From the NCBI GenBank assembly GCA_020638835.1, contig JACKHV010000003.1:62001-126000 (forward strand): a DNA stretch of 64,000 nucleotides, written 5' to 3'. The position numbers and the translations under genes are program-made. Origin of the DNA: Planctomycetota bacterium. Its GTDB lineage: Bacteria > Planctomycetota > UBA1135 > GCA-002686595. Positions 16,839 to 25,099 of this stretch are shown here, piece after piece (within the stretch, counting starts at the first letter, position 1; each line of letters starts with the position of its first letter). A model generated the notes under the pieces. That model searched no databases and was not told where the DNA came from. It saw only the letters and a list, made by a program, of their open reading frames with translations.

Positions 16839-18503
16839 CTAGAGGCCCTTGAGCACGTAGTTCTTCCAGCAGTTCTCGAGCTCGTCCCAGTCGACCCCTG
16901 CGAAGGCGAGGTCGACCGCCTTGTCGAGGTCCTCGGTCGAGGCGAGCGTCTCGAAGTAGGTGTCGAGGATGCCGTTCCACGCCGAGTTCCAGCCGGACGC
17001 CTTCTCCGCGCCCGTGCGCAGGAAGTAGATGAACGACCAGCCCTGCGCGTAGTTGTAGCCGCCGTGCAGCTTGTACTTGTTGTTGCCGTAGTACTCGGCT
17101 TGCGAGTAGCGCACGAGTTCCTTGAGCGGGACGTAGGTGCGCTTCTCCGGCGTGTCTTCCTTCAGCGCACCCTTGATGGTCTGCACGCGCCAGTCGAACG
17201 GCTTGAGGACGAACTTCTTGTGCTTGTACTCGTAACCGCTGAAGAAGTCGCCCGTGCCTTCGTTGTACCAGGAGTGCGGAGCGAGGCTGCCGTACAGGTA
17301 GAAGATGTACTGGTGGAAGGCCTCGTGGTTGAGCACGGCCCAGGTGTCACGACGGCCGCCGCCCGCCTTGTCGTCGTAGATCACGAGTTCTTCGTGGAAG
17401 GACGCCCAGTAGCCCGCGGAGCCGCCGGGACCGCCGTACTCGTGGTACTGCGCCTGGTTCTTGAAGATGCGGACGACCGAACAGCGCGAGAGCTCGCGTG
17501 AGGAGACTGCCGAGGTCGTGCGACCGTCTTGCTTGATCCTGACATCGATGTCGGGCTCGCCCTCCTCGCCGCCCTCTTCCTTCTCCTTGTCTTCCTTCTC
17601 CTTGCGCGCCTGAGCGGCGACGGCCCGCAGGCGATCGGCCTTCTCCCAGGGGTAGATCTCTTCGTAGACGGCGCGGATCGCTTCGAGGCGGTCGAGCAGT
17701 TCCTTGATGAACTCGCGGTCGTCGTTGTCGGTGATGACGAAGTAGTTCTGCGTCTCGTAGAGCTCCCAGCCCGGGTTCTTCGCGCACTCACCCTCGAGCG
17801 CAGCACGCTTCTGCGAGCGCACCGCCGTGTCGCCGTCGCGCGCACCGCTCAGCTCGACTTGCTCGATCTCGACCGGCTTGAACGACTTGGCCATCTTGGC
17901 GAAGACCGACTCGTACTTGCGCCACTTCTTCTTGTCGGCGGGGCCGTTGAAGACGACCGCGACCTCGAGGTTCTCCTCGAGCTTGTAGAGCATCGCGTAG
18001 ACGTAGAAGTCCACGTCTCCGGTCTGACCGACGTAGAGGTACTCCGTCGCCTCGACCTTGTTCACCTTGAGGTTCTTCTCCTCCTCGACGCGGAAGCCCC
18101 GGCCGCGCATGTTCTTGTCGATCCAGGTCTTCAGGTCGGGATCGGAGAAGTCGCGGTCCGCGATCTCGATCTCGATGTTGCCCTCGTCGTCGGTCGTGAT
18201 CTTGTCCTCGCCGGCCGGCTTGCGGCGGTCGAACTTGACGAGGTAGGCCTCGAGCCAGAGGATCTCGTCGGGTGTCAGGTTGATGTACTTGTTGTAGGTG
18301 GGGGAGTACTTGCCGATCACGTTGCCCTCGGTTGGCTGGGGCGGCGTGAACTCCCAGTCCTTGGGCATCTTGACCTTGAAGCCGATGTCGACCGCGTCTT
18401 CGTAGAAGTCGCCGACCTTGGGGACCTGCGCGTGAGCCGGGGTGGCGGCCAAGCCGGCGAACAGGAGGAGCCAGAAGCTCAGCAGGCGAAAGTGTCGTGT
18501 CAT
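16839..18503 (-). CDS. secreted HExxH metallopeptidase-like protein (DUF1570-like)
   Basis: This protein has 554 residues. A signal peptide ends near AHA at residue 25. A beta-rich N-terminal half is followed by a lysine/glutamate-rich segment (about 300-320) and a gluzincin-like domain: HEAFH at 393-397 and the downstream glutamate E415 in WYNEGTGDFFSG. This is the arrangement of DUF1570/peptidase-MA-type proteins. Two histidines and a distal glutamate would bind zinc. Substrate unknown. It has an unrelated N-terminal half but the same catalytic module as the divergent gene at 19105-20691, so the two probably arose from a common peptidase module. Confidence 0.75.
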   Translation of the reverse strand: MTRHFRLLSFWLLLFAGLAATPAHAQVPKVGDFYEDAVDIGFKVKMPKDWEFTPPQPTEGNVIGKYSPTYNKYINLTPDEILWLEAYLVKFDRRKPAGEDKITTDDEGNIEIEIADRDFSDPDLKTWIDKNMRGRGFRVEEEKNLKVNKVEATEYLYVGQTGDVDFYVYAMLYKLEENLEVAVVFNGPADKKKWRKYESVFAKMAKSFKPVEIEQVELSGARDGDTAVRSQKRAALEGECAKNPGWELYETQNYFVITDNDDREFIKELLDRLEAIRAVYEEIYPWEKADRLRAVAAQARKEKEDKEKEEGGEEGEPDIDVRIKQDGRTTSAVSSRELSRCSVVRIFKNQAQYHEYGGPGGSAGYWASFHEELVIYDDKAGGGRRDTWAVLNHEAFHQYIFYLYGSLAPHSWYNEGTGDFFSGYEYKHKKFVLKPFDWRVQTIKGALKEDTPEKRTYVPLKELVRYSQAEYYGNNKYKLHGGYNYAQGWSFIYFLRTGAEKASGWNSAWNGILDTYFETLASTEDLDKAVDLAFAGVDWDELENCWKNYVLKGL

Positions 18504-18660
18504 CTCGTCTCCGTGGGTCGCGGTGCGGGAAGGGCGGGAGCGGCGGGGGTTTGGAGCGTTGCGAGCTTCCGTTGCTCGAGCCCGGCCTGCGCAGAGAGGC
18601 AGGCGGTATTCATGGATCGTGGTCGCCGATCGGTGGGCCGGCCGGGGTCCCGTCTCCTCT

Positions 18661-18684
18661 GGAACGCCCCGGAACCGGCGTTCC
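18661..18684. repeat. perfect 8-bp inverted repeat in long leader
   Basis: GGAACGCC (18661-18668) and GGCGTTCC (18677-18684) are separated by 8 nt. It lies downstream of the minus-strand -10 candidate, so it could be an operator or a leader hairpin. Confidence 0.4.
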
Positions 18685-18701
18685 CTGGCGAAGCCTTCTG
18701 G

Positions 18702-18730
18702 ATTCTAGGGCGGATCGGGGTGCTGAACAG
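18702..18730 (-). promoter_or_regulatory. candidate promoter CTGTTC-N17-TAGAAT
   Basis: On the minus strand CTGTTC (18725-18730) and TAGAAT (18702-18707) are 17 nt apart. The start codon of the HExxH gene is about 200 nt downstream, so the leader would be long. Confidence 0.4.
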
Positions 18731-19043
18731 GCGGCCCGCCGCCCCGGCGTGTTCGAGGAGTGCAAGAGAGGCCGCCTGACGGGCTTCGGCGGGTGCGTGC
18801 GGGCGTGAATGCCGACTCCCATATCCGGGACAGGAACTCGGAAAGTGCGACGAGGGCGTCTCCCGAAGCCGTCGGGCGCGGTTCGAGCCAAGGCGCGGGC
18901 GCTCACGGACGTTCGCTCGCACCCGCCCACGTCCGGCGGGGGAGTGCCTGCGGGGGGTCCTGCAAGAGTCCGGCGATTCGGAGTGAAGGCTCCGCGCCCC
19001 AGCTCGCAAGGGGAAGCCTGGGGCGGACTCGCGCCCCAACCGC

Positions 19044-19049
19044 TAGCCT
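19044..19049 (+). promoter_or_regulatory. candidate -10 element TAGCCT
   Basis: TAGCCT lies 55 nt before the ATG at 19105, in the same GCTAGCCTGC context as the element before the tandem UspA gene at 58 kb. Confidence 0.35.
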
Positions 19050-19104
19050 GCACTCCTCGTCGCTCGCTGCACGACCTCGCGATCCCGAACTTCCCAACGA
19101 CAAC

Positions 19105-20691
19105 ATGAAGCTCTTCTACGCCGCCTGCGGCCTCGCCGCTCTCTCGCTCGCCGCGCCCGCCAACGCCGACCGTGTGCTGACCGAAGACGGTCGCATCATC
19201 AAGCCGCTCAAGGCCCGTGAGGAAGGCGACGGCTACCGACTCACCTTCGAGATCGGCGAGATCGTCACGAAGGACAAGAAGGGCATCGCCTCGATCGAGA
19301 TCGAGGGCGACATGTCCGACTACGTCCCGCAGAACGAGGACGAAGCCCAGAAGCTCGCTGATGGCTACATCCGCTACGACGGCAAGTGGTGGAGCAAGCC
19401 CGCGTACGAAGCCCAGCTGAAGAAGGAGTTCGAGGAGAGCCGCGAGCGCACGCAGGAACTCGCCGAACACTCCGAGTGGCACAACGCGTGGAGCAAGGAG
19501 ACGCGTCACTTCGTCTTCCGGACGAACACGTCCCCGGAGCTGCTCGACTACTACGCGGAACTGCTCGAGACGTACTACGGGATGATGGACAAGCGCGTCG
19601 GCATCAAGCCGAAGGGCGAGTACCGCAAGATCAAGATGACCGTCAACATCTACAAGAGCCGCGAGGAGTTCCACGAACTGAACGCGGCCGGCGTGGGGGG
19701 CGGCGTCGCGGGCTACTTCTGGTCCTACGACAACACGCTGAACTTCTACCACGACTACGAGGAGCCGGCGGTCAGCGACTGGGTCGGGCTGCACGAGTGC
19801 ACGCACCTGCTCACCTTCCTGATCGACCAGGAGTACCAGTCGCAGATCTGGCTGAACGAAGGCGTCGCGGACTTCTTCGGCTCGGCGGACGTGAAGGTCG
19901 AGAAGAAGAAGGGCAAGTTCGACATCGAGATCGTGCCCGGGAAGCTGCAGACCGACCGCGTGCTCACGGTGCAGCAGGCGATCAAGGAGAAGAACGACAT
20001 CAAGCTCGAGGACCTCTTCTTCATCAACCGGCGCGACTTCCACTCCTTCCAGTACGCGCACGCTTGGTCGTTCGTCTACTTCCTGAACAACTACGACAAG
20101 GGCAAGTACCAGAAGGGCTTCACGAAGTTCTTCAAGGCGCTCTACACGCTGGAGAAGGGCGTGCCCTACGAACGCGTGCCGGCGGCCGGCAAGACGGGCA
20201 CGGGCAAGAGCGTCACTCCCGAGGACATCCGCGCGCTGCTGCTCGAGAAGATCAAGGTCGACGACGTCGCCGCGCTCGAGAAGGAGTGGAAGGAATTCAT
20301 CGCGGCGATCCCCGTCGACGGTCCCGAGGCGCGCTTGAAGCGCGGGCTGCGCGCCGTCTACCAGTGGGAGTTCGAGGAAGCGCTCCCCGACCTGAACGCC
20401 GCGATCGAGGCGGGCATCCAGGACCCGCGTGCGTACTGGGGACGCGGACGGGCAAAGCTCTGGAGCGGCAAGGGGGCCGAGTCCGTCTCGGACTTCGAGA
20501 AGGCGGTCGAGATGGACCCGCTCAGCGCGAGCTTCCGCTACGCGCTCTCCGAAGGCCTCGCCTTCAAGACGATCTTCACGCAGGAGGGAAAGGTCGGGAA
20601 CCCCGACGCGCGCCTCCAAGCCGGCCTGGCACACGAACTCGACCCCGAGAACGAGCGCTACCGCGAGTGGTTCGAAGAAATGGCGGAGTAG
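19105..20691 (+). CDS. secreted HExxH metallopeptidase-like protein (DUF1570-like) with TPR tail
   Basis: This protein has 528 residues. It has a signal peptide (cut after ANA, residue 21), a short beta domain (RVLTEDGRIIKPLKA), and a charged helical linker. A gluzincin-like domain follows, with HECTH at 230-234 and glutamate E252 in WLNEGVADFFGS, and the C-terminus has TPR-like helices (LPDLNAAIEAG, AYWGRGRAKLWSG, SDFEKAVEMDPLSASF). The same HExxH plus WxNEGxxDFF pair is found in the divergent gene at 16839-18503. DUF1570-type proteins are frequent in Planctomycetota and their substrates are unknown. A rho-independent terminator follows 24 nt after the stop codon, so the gene is probably monocistronic. 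Confidence 0.78.
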   Translation: MKLFYAACGLAALSLAAPANADRVLTEDGRIIKPLKAREEGDGYRLTFEIGEIVTKDKKGIASIEIEGDMSDYVPQNEDEAQKLADGYIRYDGKWWSKPAYEAQLKKEFEESRERTQELAEHSEWHNAWSKETRHFVFRTNTSPELLDYYAELLETYYGMMDKRVGIKPKGEYRKIKMTVNIYKSREEFHELNAAGVGGGVAGYFWSYDNTLNFYHDYEEPAVSDWVGLHECTHLLTFLIDQEYQSQIWLNEGVADFFGSADVKVEKKKGKFDIEIVPGKLQTDRVLTVQQAIKEKNDIKLEDLFFINRRDFHSFQYAHAWSFVYFLNNYDKGKYQKGFTKFFKALYTLEKGVPYERVPAAGKTGTGKSVTPEDIRALLLEKIKVDDVAALEKEWKEFIAAIPVDGPEARLKRGLRAVYQWEFEEALPDLNAAIEAGIQDPRAYWGRGRAKLWSGKGAESVSDFEKAVEMDPLSASFRYALSEGLAFKTIFTQEGKVGNPDARLQAGLAHELDPENERYREWFEEMAE

Positions 20692-20714
20692 GTCGCTCTA
20701 TGCGCAGACCGGGA

Positions 20715-20750
20715 CGACCGCGGGGCCCCGCTCCGCGGTCGCCTTCGTTC
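20715..20750 (+). terminator. terminator after the HExxH/TPR gene
   Basis: CGACCGCGG (20715-20723) pairs perfectly with CCGCGGTCG (20733-20741) across a 9-nt loop and is followed by CCTTCGTTC. Confidence 0.65.
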
Positions 20751-20788
20751 GGACGGAGGCGTACCTCGCTCCCGAATGCCGCCGACGC

Positions 20789-20819
20789 TTGGCGGTGGGG
20801 TGCGCGGGCGCGCTAGAAT
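20789..20819 (+). promoter_or_regulatory. candidate promoter TTGGCG-N19-TAGAAT
   Basis: TTGGCG (20789-20794) and TAGAAT (20814-20819) precede the glycine-zipper lipoprotein gene; the start codon is 37 nt after the -10. The 19-nt spacer is longer than ideal. Confidence 0.45.
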
Positions 20820-20856
20820 CCCCGAAACCTCCCGGCACCCCGTCCGCCCCCCCGGC

Positions 20857-21510
20857 ATGAAACGACTCCTCTTCGTACTCGCTTGCTCATCGCCCTTCGC
20901 CGCGTCCTGCGCCAGTCAAGGGGCTCGCGAAGGCGCGACCCAGGGCGCGCTCTACGGTGCGCTCGGCGCCGCCGTCTCCAGCGTGGTCTGGGGTCGCGAC
21001 GACGTCTTGGGTGACGCGGCGCGCGGCGCGGTCGTCGGCGGCACCGTCGGCGGCGTGCACGGCGCGGCCAATGAAGCGAACCGCAAGGCGGCCGAGGACG
21101 CGCGCAACGCGCAAGCGAACGACCGCGCGCGGCTGGAGCAGGAGAACCGCGAGCTCGCCGACCGGAACCGACAGCTCGAGCTCGAACAGCGCCTCATGCA
21201 GGAAATCGGGCCGGACAACACGGAGGCGGTGCGCAAGCTCGTCAACTGCGACCACCAGGGCGCAGTGCTCGCCGCGCGGCGCGCCGCGGACTCTGGAGAC
21301 GAACACTTCCGGACCGCCGGCGTCTGGCTCGAGGCCGTCTGTGCCTACGACCGCCGCGACCTCTCGACCGCGCGCATGTTCTACCCGCGACTCGCGGAAC
21401 TCGACCCGCAGACCGCTACGGCCGAGGACGCCGAGCTGAAGGTGGTCCAACTGGTGACGACGCTCGAAGACACGCGCCAGTCCTTCGGGCTGCCGCGCCG
21501 CTGTCAGTGA
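20857..21510 (+). CDS. glycine-zipper lipoprotein
   Basis: This protein has 217 residues. The lipoprotein signal peptide has its cysteine at residue 18 (FAASC). Residues about 24-72 are a glycine-zipper segment (GATQGALYGALGAAVSSVVWG, then GAVVGGTVGGVHGAA), a type that inserts into or associates with membranes. A charged coiled coil (about 85-120, ERENRELADRNRQLELEQ-like) and a helical TPR-like tail follow. I infer an outer-membrane-associated structural role. The start at 20857 is fixed by the signal peptide; an in-frame ATG at 20776 lies upstream of the promoter. It is separate from the rim-type operon that follows. Confidence 0.7.
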   Translation: MKRLLFVLACSSPFAASCASQGAREGATQGALYGALGAAVSSVVWGRDDVLGDAARGAVVGGTVGGVHGAANEANRKAAEDARNAQANDRARLEQENRELADRNRQLELEQRLMQEIGPDNTEAVRKLVNCDHQGAVLAARRAADSGDEHFRTAGVWLEAVCAYDRRDLSTARMFYPRLAELDPQTATAEDAELKVVQLVTTLEDTRQSFGLPRRCQ

Positions 21511-21555
21511 CCAGACCGTGCGCCGTCGCATGAACCAAGCACGCGAGACGCAGCG

Positions 21556-22044
21556 GTGACGACCTCGAGGCCCGAGAAGCATCGCGACGTCATCGGTTGG
21601 AGGGAGTGGGTCGCGCTCCCGGACCTCGGGCTCAAGTCGATCAAGGCCAAGGTCGACACGGGCGCCCGCACGTCCTCGCTCCACGCCTACGACGTCGAGG
21701 AGTTCAAGCGCGGCGGACGCCGCATGGTGCGCTTCGTCCTGCACCCGGAACAACGCTCGGTGAAGGAGACCGTGCACACCGAAGCGCCGCTGATCGATCA
21801 CCGCCGCGTGAAGCCTTCCAGCGGCGAGTCCGAGCTGCGCCCCGTGATCCTGACGGCCGTGGAATTGATGGGGCAGCGCTGGGAAGTCGAACTCACACTC
21901 ACCCGTCGTGACGAGATGGGCTTTCGGATGTTGCTCGGCAGGCAGGCCATGCGCGGCCGGTTCGTCGTCGACCCGGGCCGGTCCTACCTCAACGGCAAGC
22001 GGATCAAGGGAAAGAAACGACTCAAGAAGAAGTCGAAGGGATAG
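21556..22044 (+). CDS. rimB: RimB-type retropepsin-like protease (ATP-dependent zinc protease family)
   Basis: This protein has 162 residues. It shows the signature of the family once called ATP-dependent zinc proteases (PF05618): a WREWVALPDLGLKSIKAKVDTGARTSSLHA opening with candidate catalytic Asp34 in DTGA, and RMLLGRQAMRGRFVVDPGRSYL near the end. The family is now seen as a retropepsin fold and is repeatedly found beside rimK, where RimB-type proteins trim or process glutamylated ribosomal protein S6. A lysine-rich tail closes the protein. GTG start; the next gene begins 4 nt after the stop codon. The gene name is by context with rimK. Confidence 0.82.
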   Translation: MTTSRPEKHRDVIGWREWVALPDLGLKSIKAKVDTGARTSSLHAYDVEEFKRGGRRMVRFVLHPEQRSVKETVHTEAPLIDHRRVKPSSGESELRPVILTAVELMGQRWEVELTLTRRDEMGFRMLLGRQAMRGRFVVDPGRSYLNGKRIKGKKRLKKKSKG

Positions 22045-22048
22045 ACCA

Positions 22049-22951
22049 GTGAAGATCGCCATCCTCTCCCGCAAGGGGAGCCTCTACTCGACGTCGCGCC
22101 TCAAGCAAGCAGCCGAAGAGGCAGGCCACGACGCGCTCGTCGTGGACTACTTGCGCTGCTACATGAACATCGCGTCGCACCGCCCGGCCGTCGTCTACGG
22201 GGGCAAGGACCTTCAAGTCGACGCGATCATCCCCCGCATCGGCGCGTCGAACACCTTCTACGGCACGGCCGTAGTGCGTCAGTTCGAGATGATGGGTGTC
22301 TACCCGCTCAACGAGTCGCAAGCCATCTCGCGTTCGCGCGACAAGCTGCGCTGTCTGCAACTGCTCTCGCGTCGCGGCATCGGCCTCCCCGTGACGAGCT
22401 TCGCGCACTCGACGAAGGACGTCGCTGGCGTCATCGAGCTGGTCGGAGGCGCGCCGCTCGTCGTCAAGATCCTCGAGGGCACGCAAGGCATCGGCGTCGT
22501 CCTGTGCGAGACCGAGAAGGCCGCCGAGTCCGTGATCGAGGCCTTCCGCGGCATCCACGCGAACATCCTAGTGCAGGAGTTCATCAAGGAAGCCGGCGGC
22601 GCCGACATTCGTGCCTTCGTGATCGGCGACAAGGTCGTTGCGGCGATGCGGCGCCAGGGCGCGCCCGGCGAGTTCCGCTCGAACCTGCATCGCGGCGGCA
22701 CCGCCGAGCAGGTCAAGCTGACGCCGGAAGAACGCACCACCGCCGTGCGCTCCGCCAAGGCGATGGGGCTGCGCGTCTGCGGCGTGGACATGCTGCGCTC
22801 GAACCACGGCCCCGTCGTGATGGAGGTGAACTCCTCGCCGGGCCTCGAGGGGATCGAGAAAGCGACCGGCATCGACGTGGCGGGCGCGATCATCAAGTTC
22901 ATCGAGTCCAAGGCCGAGCCCAACAAGACGAGTGACCGCATCAAAGGCTGA
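22049..22951 (+). CDS. rimK: RimK-family ATP-grasp glutamate ligase
   Basis: This protein has 300 residues, the normal RimK length. The N-terminal domain starts KIAILSRKGSLYSTSRLKQAA and carries the typical DAIIPRIGASNTFYGTAVVRQFE. The ATP-grasp core has VKILEGTQGIGVVL (ATP loop), DIRAFVIGDKVVAAMRR, the FRSNLHRGG hinge and the metal-binding VMEVNSSPGLEGIEKATG. RimK adds glutamate residues to the C-terminus of ribosomal protein S6 or to similar acceptors. The GTG at 22049 is preceded by a purine-rich tract at the end of rimB. It overlaps the next gene by 20 nt, so the three genes form one operon. Confidence 0.92.
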   Translation: MKIAILSRKGSLYSTSRLKQAAEEAGHDALVVDYLRCYMNIASHRPAVVYGGKDLQVDAIIPRIGASNTFYGTAVVRQFEMMGVYPLNESQAISRSRDKLRCLQLLSRRGIGLPVTSFAHSTKDVAGVIELVGGAPLVVKILEGTQGIGVVLCETEKAAESVIEAFRGIHANILVQEFIKEAGGADIRAFVIGDKVVAAMRRQGAPGEFRSNLHRGGTAEQVKLTPEERTTAVRSAKAMGLRVCGVDMLRSNHGPVVMEVNSSPGLEGIEKATGIDVAGAIIKFIESKAEPNKTSDRIKG

Positions 22952-23945
22952 ACGCAACGAGCCGTTCGAGTGCGGCGGCTACTTCGTGGCGCCCGGCCAA
23001 CGCCTGCGCTTCGACATGCCTGTCGCGTTGCTGCCGACGCACACGCAGCTGCACATCCCCGTGACCGTCGTGAACGGTCTGAAGCGCGGGCCGCGGCTGT
23101 GGATCAGCGCGGCGGTGCACGGCGACGAGCTCAACGGCGTCGAGATCATCAGCCGCGTCCTGGCCCAGCTGAAGGACCCGCTGCGTCGCGGCACGATCGT
23201 GGCCGTCCCGATCGTCAACGTGTTCGGTTTCATCGGTCAGTCGCGCTACCTCCCCGACCGTCGCGACCTGAACCGTTCCTTCCCGGGTTCGCTGCGCGGA
23301 TCCTTGGCGGCGCGCGTCGCGCACCTCTTCATGACCGAGATCGTCGAGCGCTGCACGCACGGCATCGACTTGCACACGGCCGCCGTCGACCGCAGCAACC
23401 TGCCGCAGGTCCGCGGAGAGCTGGAAGACCCCGAGACGCGGCGGCTCGCGGAGGCCTTCAACGCTCCCGTGATGATGCAGTCCCCGACGCGTCCGGGATC
23501 CTTGCGCAGCGCCGCGAGCAAGCGCGGCATCTCGTCCGTCGTCTTCGAGGGCGGCGAAGCGCAACGCTTCAACGAGTCCGTCATCGGCATGGGGACGCGG
23601 GGCATCTTCGGCGTGCTGCACGAGCTCGGCATGGTCGCGAAGCCGCCGCGCGGCAAGCGCACGAAGACGACCTTCGTGCCGGAGAGCAGCTGGATCCGCG
23701 CGCGCCGCGGCGGCCTGTGGCAGCTGCTCGTCGACGAGGGCGAGACGGTGAAGAGCGGCGAAGCGCTCGGAGTCATCGGCGACCCCTTCGGCGCCGACCG
23801 CATCACGGTCCGCGCGCCCTTCGACGGCATCGTCGTGGGGAAGACGAACAACCCCGTCGTGCACGGAGGGGATTCGCTCGTGCATCTCGGCAAGCTCACT
23901 ATGTCGAAGGGCGAAGGTCCGACGCCGAGCCGACCTGCCTCATGA
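22932..23945 (+). CDS. succinylglutamate desuccinylase / aspartoacylase family protein
   Basis: This protein has 337 residues. Zinc ligands of the M14-like AstE/AspA family are visible: His63 and Glu66 in AAVHGDELNG and His148 in GIDLHTAA, with the substrate-binding RDLNRSFPG between them. The C-terminal 70 residues form the usual biotinyl-lipoyl-like beta barrel (WQLLVDEGETVKSGEALGVIGD, RAPFDGIVVG). The family releases acyl groups from N-acyl amino acids. It regularly follows rimB and rimK in this order, suggesting a shared pathway of glutamylation or de-acylation. GTG start 22932, overlapping rimK by 20 nt. Confidence 0.88.
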   Translation: MTASKAERNEPFECGGYFVAPGQRLRFDMPVALLPTHTQLHIPVTVVNGLKRGPRLWISAAVHGDELNGVEIISRVLAQLKDPLRRGTIVAVPIVNVFGFIGQSRYLPDRRDLNRSFPGSLRGSLAARVAHLFMTEIVERCTHGIDLHTAAVDRSNLPQVRGELEDPETRRLAEAFNAPVMMQSPTRPGSLRSAASKRGISSVVFEGGEAQRFNESVIGMGTRGIFGVLHELGMVAKPPRGKRTKTTFVPESSWIRARRGGLWQLLVDEGETVKSGEALGVIGDPFGADRITVRAPFDGIVVGKTNNPVVHGGDSLVHLGKLTMSKGEGPTPSRPAS

Positions 23946-24028
23946 TCGGAGGTTTCACGCGAGCCGACTCCGCTGACGTCGAGCCGGGCCAACCCCCGCG
24001 ATTCCCCGCGCGGTGGGGCCCGACGAGA

Positions 24029-24057
24029 TGGTCGCGGGGACCGGCGAGAGCTAGGCT
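24029..24057 (+). promoter_or_regulatory. candidate promoter TGGTCG-N17-TAGGCT
   Basis: TGGTCG (24029-24034) and TAGGCT (24052-24057) are 17 nt apart. The -10 ends 6 nt before the ATG at 24064, so the transcript would be leaderless. Confidence 0.5.
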
Positions 24058-24063
24058 GCGCAC

Positions 24064-25059
24064 ATGACGCACACCGTTCTCCTCGCTTGCATCGGCGCGC
24101 TCTCCTTCACGTCGTGCGCCGCCACCCCGACGCCTACGGCGGCCTCCGTCGACTCCATGCGCTTCGCGGTCTCGATGAGCGAGGCCGACGCACCGTGCAG
24201 CCCCGAGCCCGCGACTCGCGTCACTCCGTCGCCGAGCGGTCCGACGCTGGATCGACCGCTCGCGCCCGAGAGCATCGCGCACGCGGACGACCCGGAACCC
24301 GAGTCCGAGTCTCCCTGGGAGAAGTACAGCCTCTCCTTCGGCGGCATGCTCTCCGCGACCTCGAGCGACGTGCGCTTCGGCGTGAAGGGCGTCGGACTCA
24401 CCGTCGACTTCGAGGACTTGCTCGGACTCGACACCTCGACCTCGTCCTACCGCATCAACGGCTCGTGGCGCTTCTCCGACAACCGGCGACACAAGGTGGA
24501 CCTCACCTGGATGGACCTCGGTCGCAGCGGTTCGTTGACCACCCAGCGGGACATCGACGTCGGCGGCGGAACGGTGATCCCCGCCGGCACCGGCGTGAAG
24601 TCCGGCTTCCAGATGAACCTCATCCGGACCGACTACAGCTACTCCTTCCTGCAGGACGACCGCATCGACCTGGCCGCGGTCTTCGGCCTCTACATCGCGC
24701 CGATGAAGGCCTCGCTCGAGACGACGACCGGCTCCGGCTACCAGGACGAGTTCGACGTGACCGCGCCGCTGCCGCTCGCCGGCCTCAGCTTGGACATCGC
24801 CCTGACGAAGAAGTGGTTCCTGCGGAGCGGCTTCAGCCTCTTCTACCTGGAGGTGCAGGGGTACACCGGCTCGATGACCGACAACACCCTCGCCGTGGAG
24901 TACAAGGGTTGGGAGCATTTCGCGATCGGCGCAGGCGTCGACGCGTTCAGCATCGGCGTCGAAGCGAACGGCTCGACGGACGTCCCGGGCATCGACAAGC
25001 AGGGCAGCTTGGACTACGGGTACACGGGGTTGATGCTGTATCTGAAAGGACTGTGGTAG
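24064..25059 (+). CDS. lipoprotein-leader outer-membrane beta-barrel protein
   Basis: This protein has 331 residues. The signal peptide has a lipobox-like cysteine (FTSC, Cys18), followed by a proline-, serine- and glutamate-rich stretch to about residue 80. The rest alternates short hydrophobic/polar strands separated by acidic turns (SLSFGGMLSATSSDVRFG, YRINGSWRFSDNRRHKVDLTW, DYSYSFLQDDRIDLAAVFGLYIAP) and ends on Trp after GYTGLMLYLKGLW. That is the pattern of an eight- to ten-stranded outer-membrane barrel with a terminal aromatic. Substrate is unknown. It starts 6 nt after a TAGGCT element. The next gene begins 40 nt downstream and may be co-transcribed. Confidence 0.65.
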   Translation: MTHTVLLACIGALSFTSCAATPTPTAASVDSMRFAVSMSEADAPCSPEPATRVTPSPSGPTLDRPLAPESIAHADDPEPESESPWEKYSLSFGGMLSATSSDVRFGVKGVGLTVDFEDLLGLDTSTSSYRINGSWRFSDNRRHKVDLTWMDLGRSGSLTTQRDIDVGGGTVIPAGTGVKSGFQMNLIRTDYSYSFLQDDRIDLAAVFGLYIAPMKASLETTTGSGYQDEFDVTAPLPLAGLSLDIALTKKWFLRSGFSLFYLEVQGYTGSMTDNTLAVEYKGWEHFAIGAGVDAFSIGVEANGSTDVPGIDKQGSLDYGYTGLMLYLKGLW

Positions 25060-25099
25060 CGGCGTTCGTCCGCCGCGCGCCAAGAACGACTCTTCGGCG

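Larger units (their letters stand above)
18504..19104. other. 601-bp divergent region between two HExxH protein genes
   Basis: No gene is supported. It holds a TAGAAT -10 candidate for the minus-strand gene with a leader of about 200 nt, an 8-bp perfect inverted repeat inside that leader (18661-18684), and TAGCCT 55 nt upstream of the plus-strand ATG. The stretch 18740-19030 is GC-rich and shows nothing else recognisable. Confidence 0.5.
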
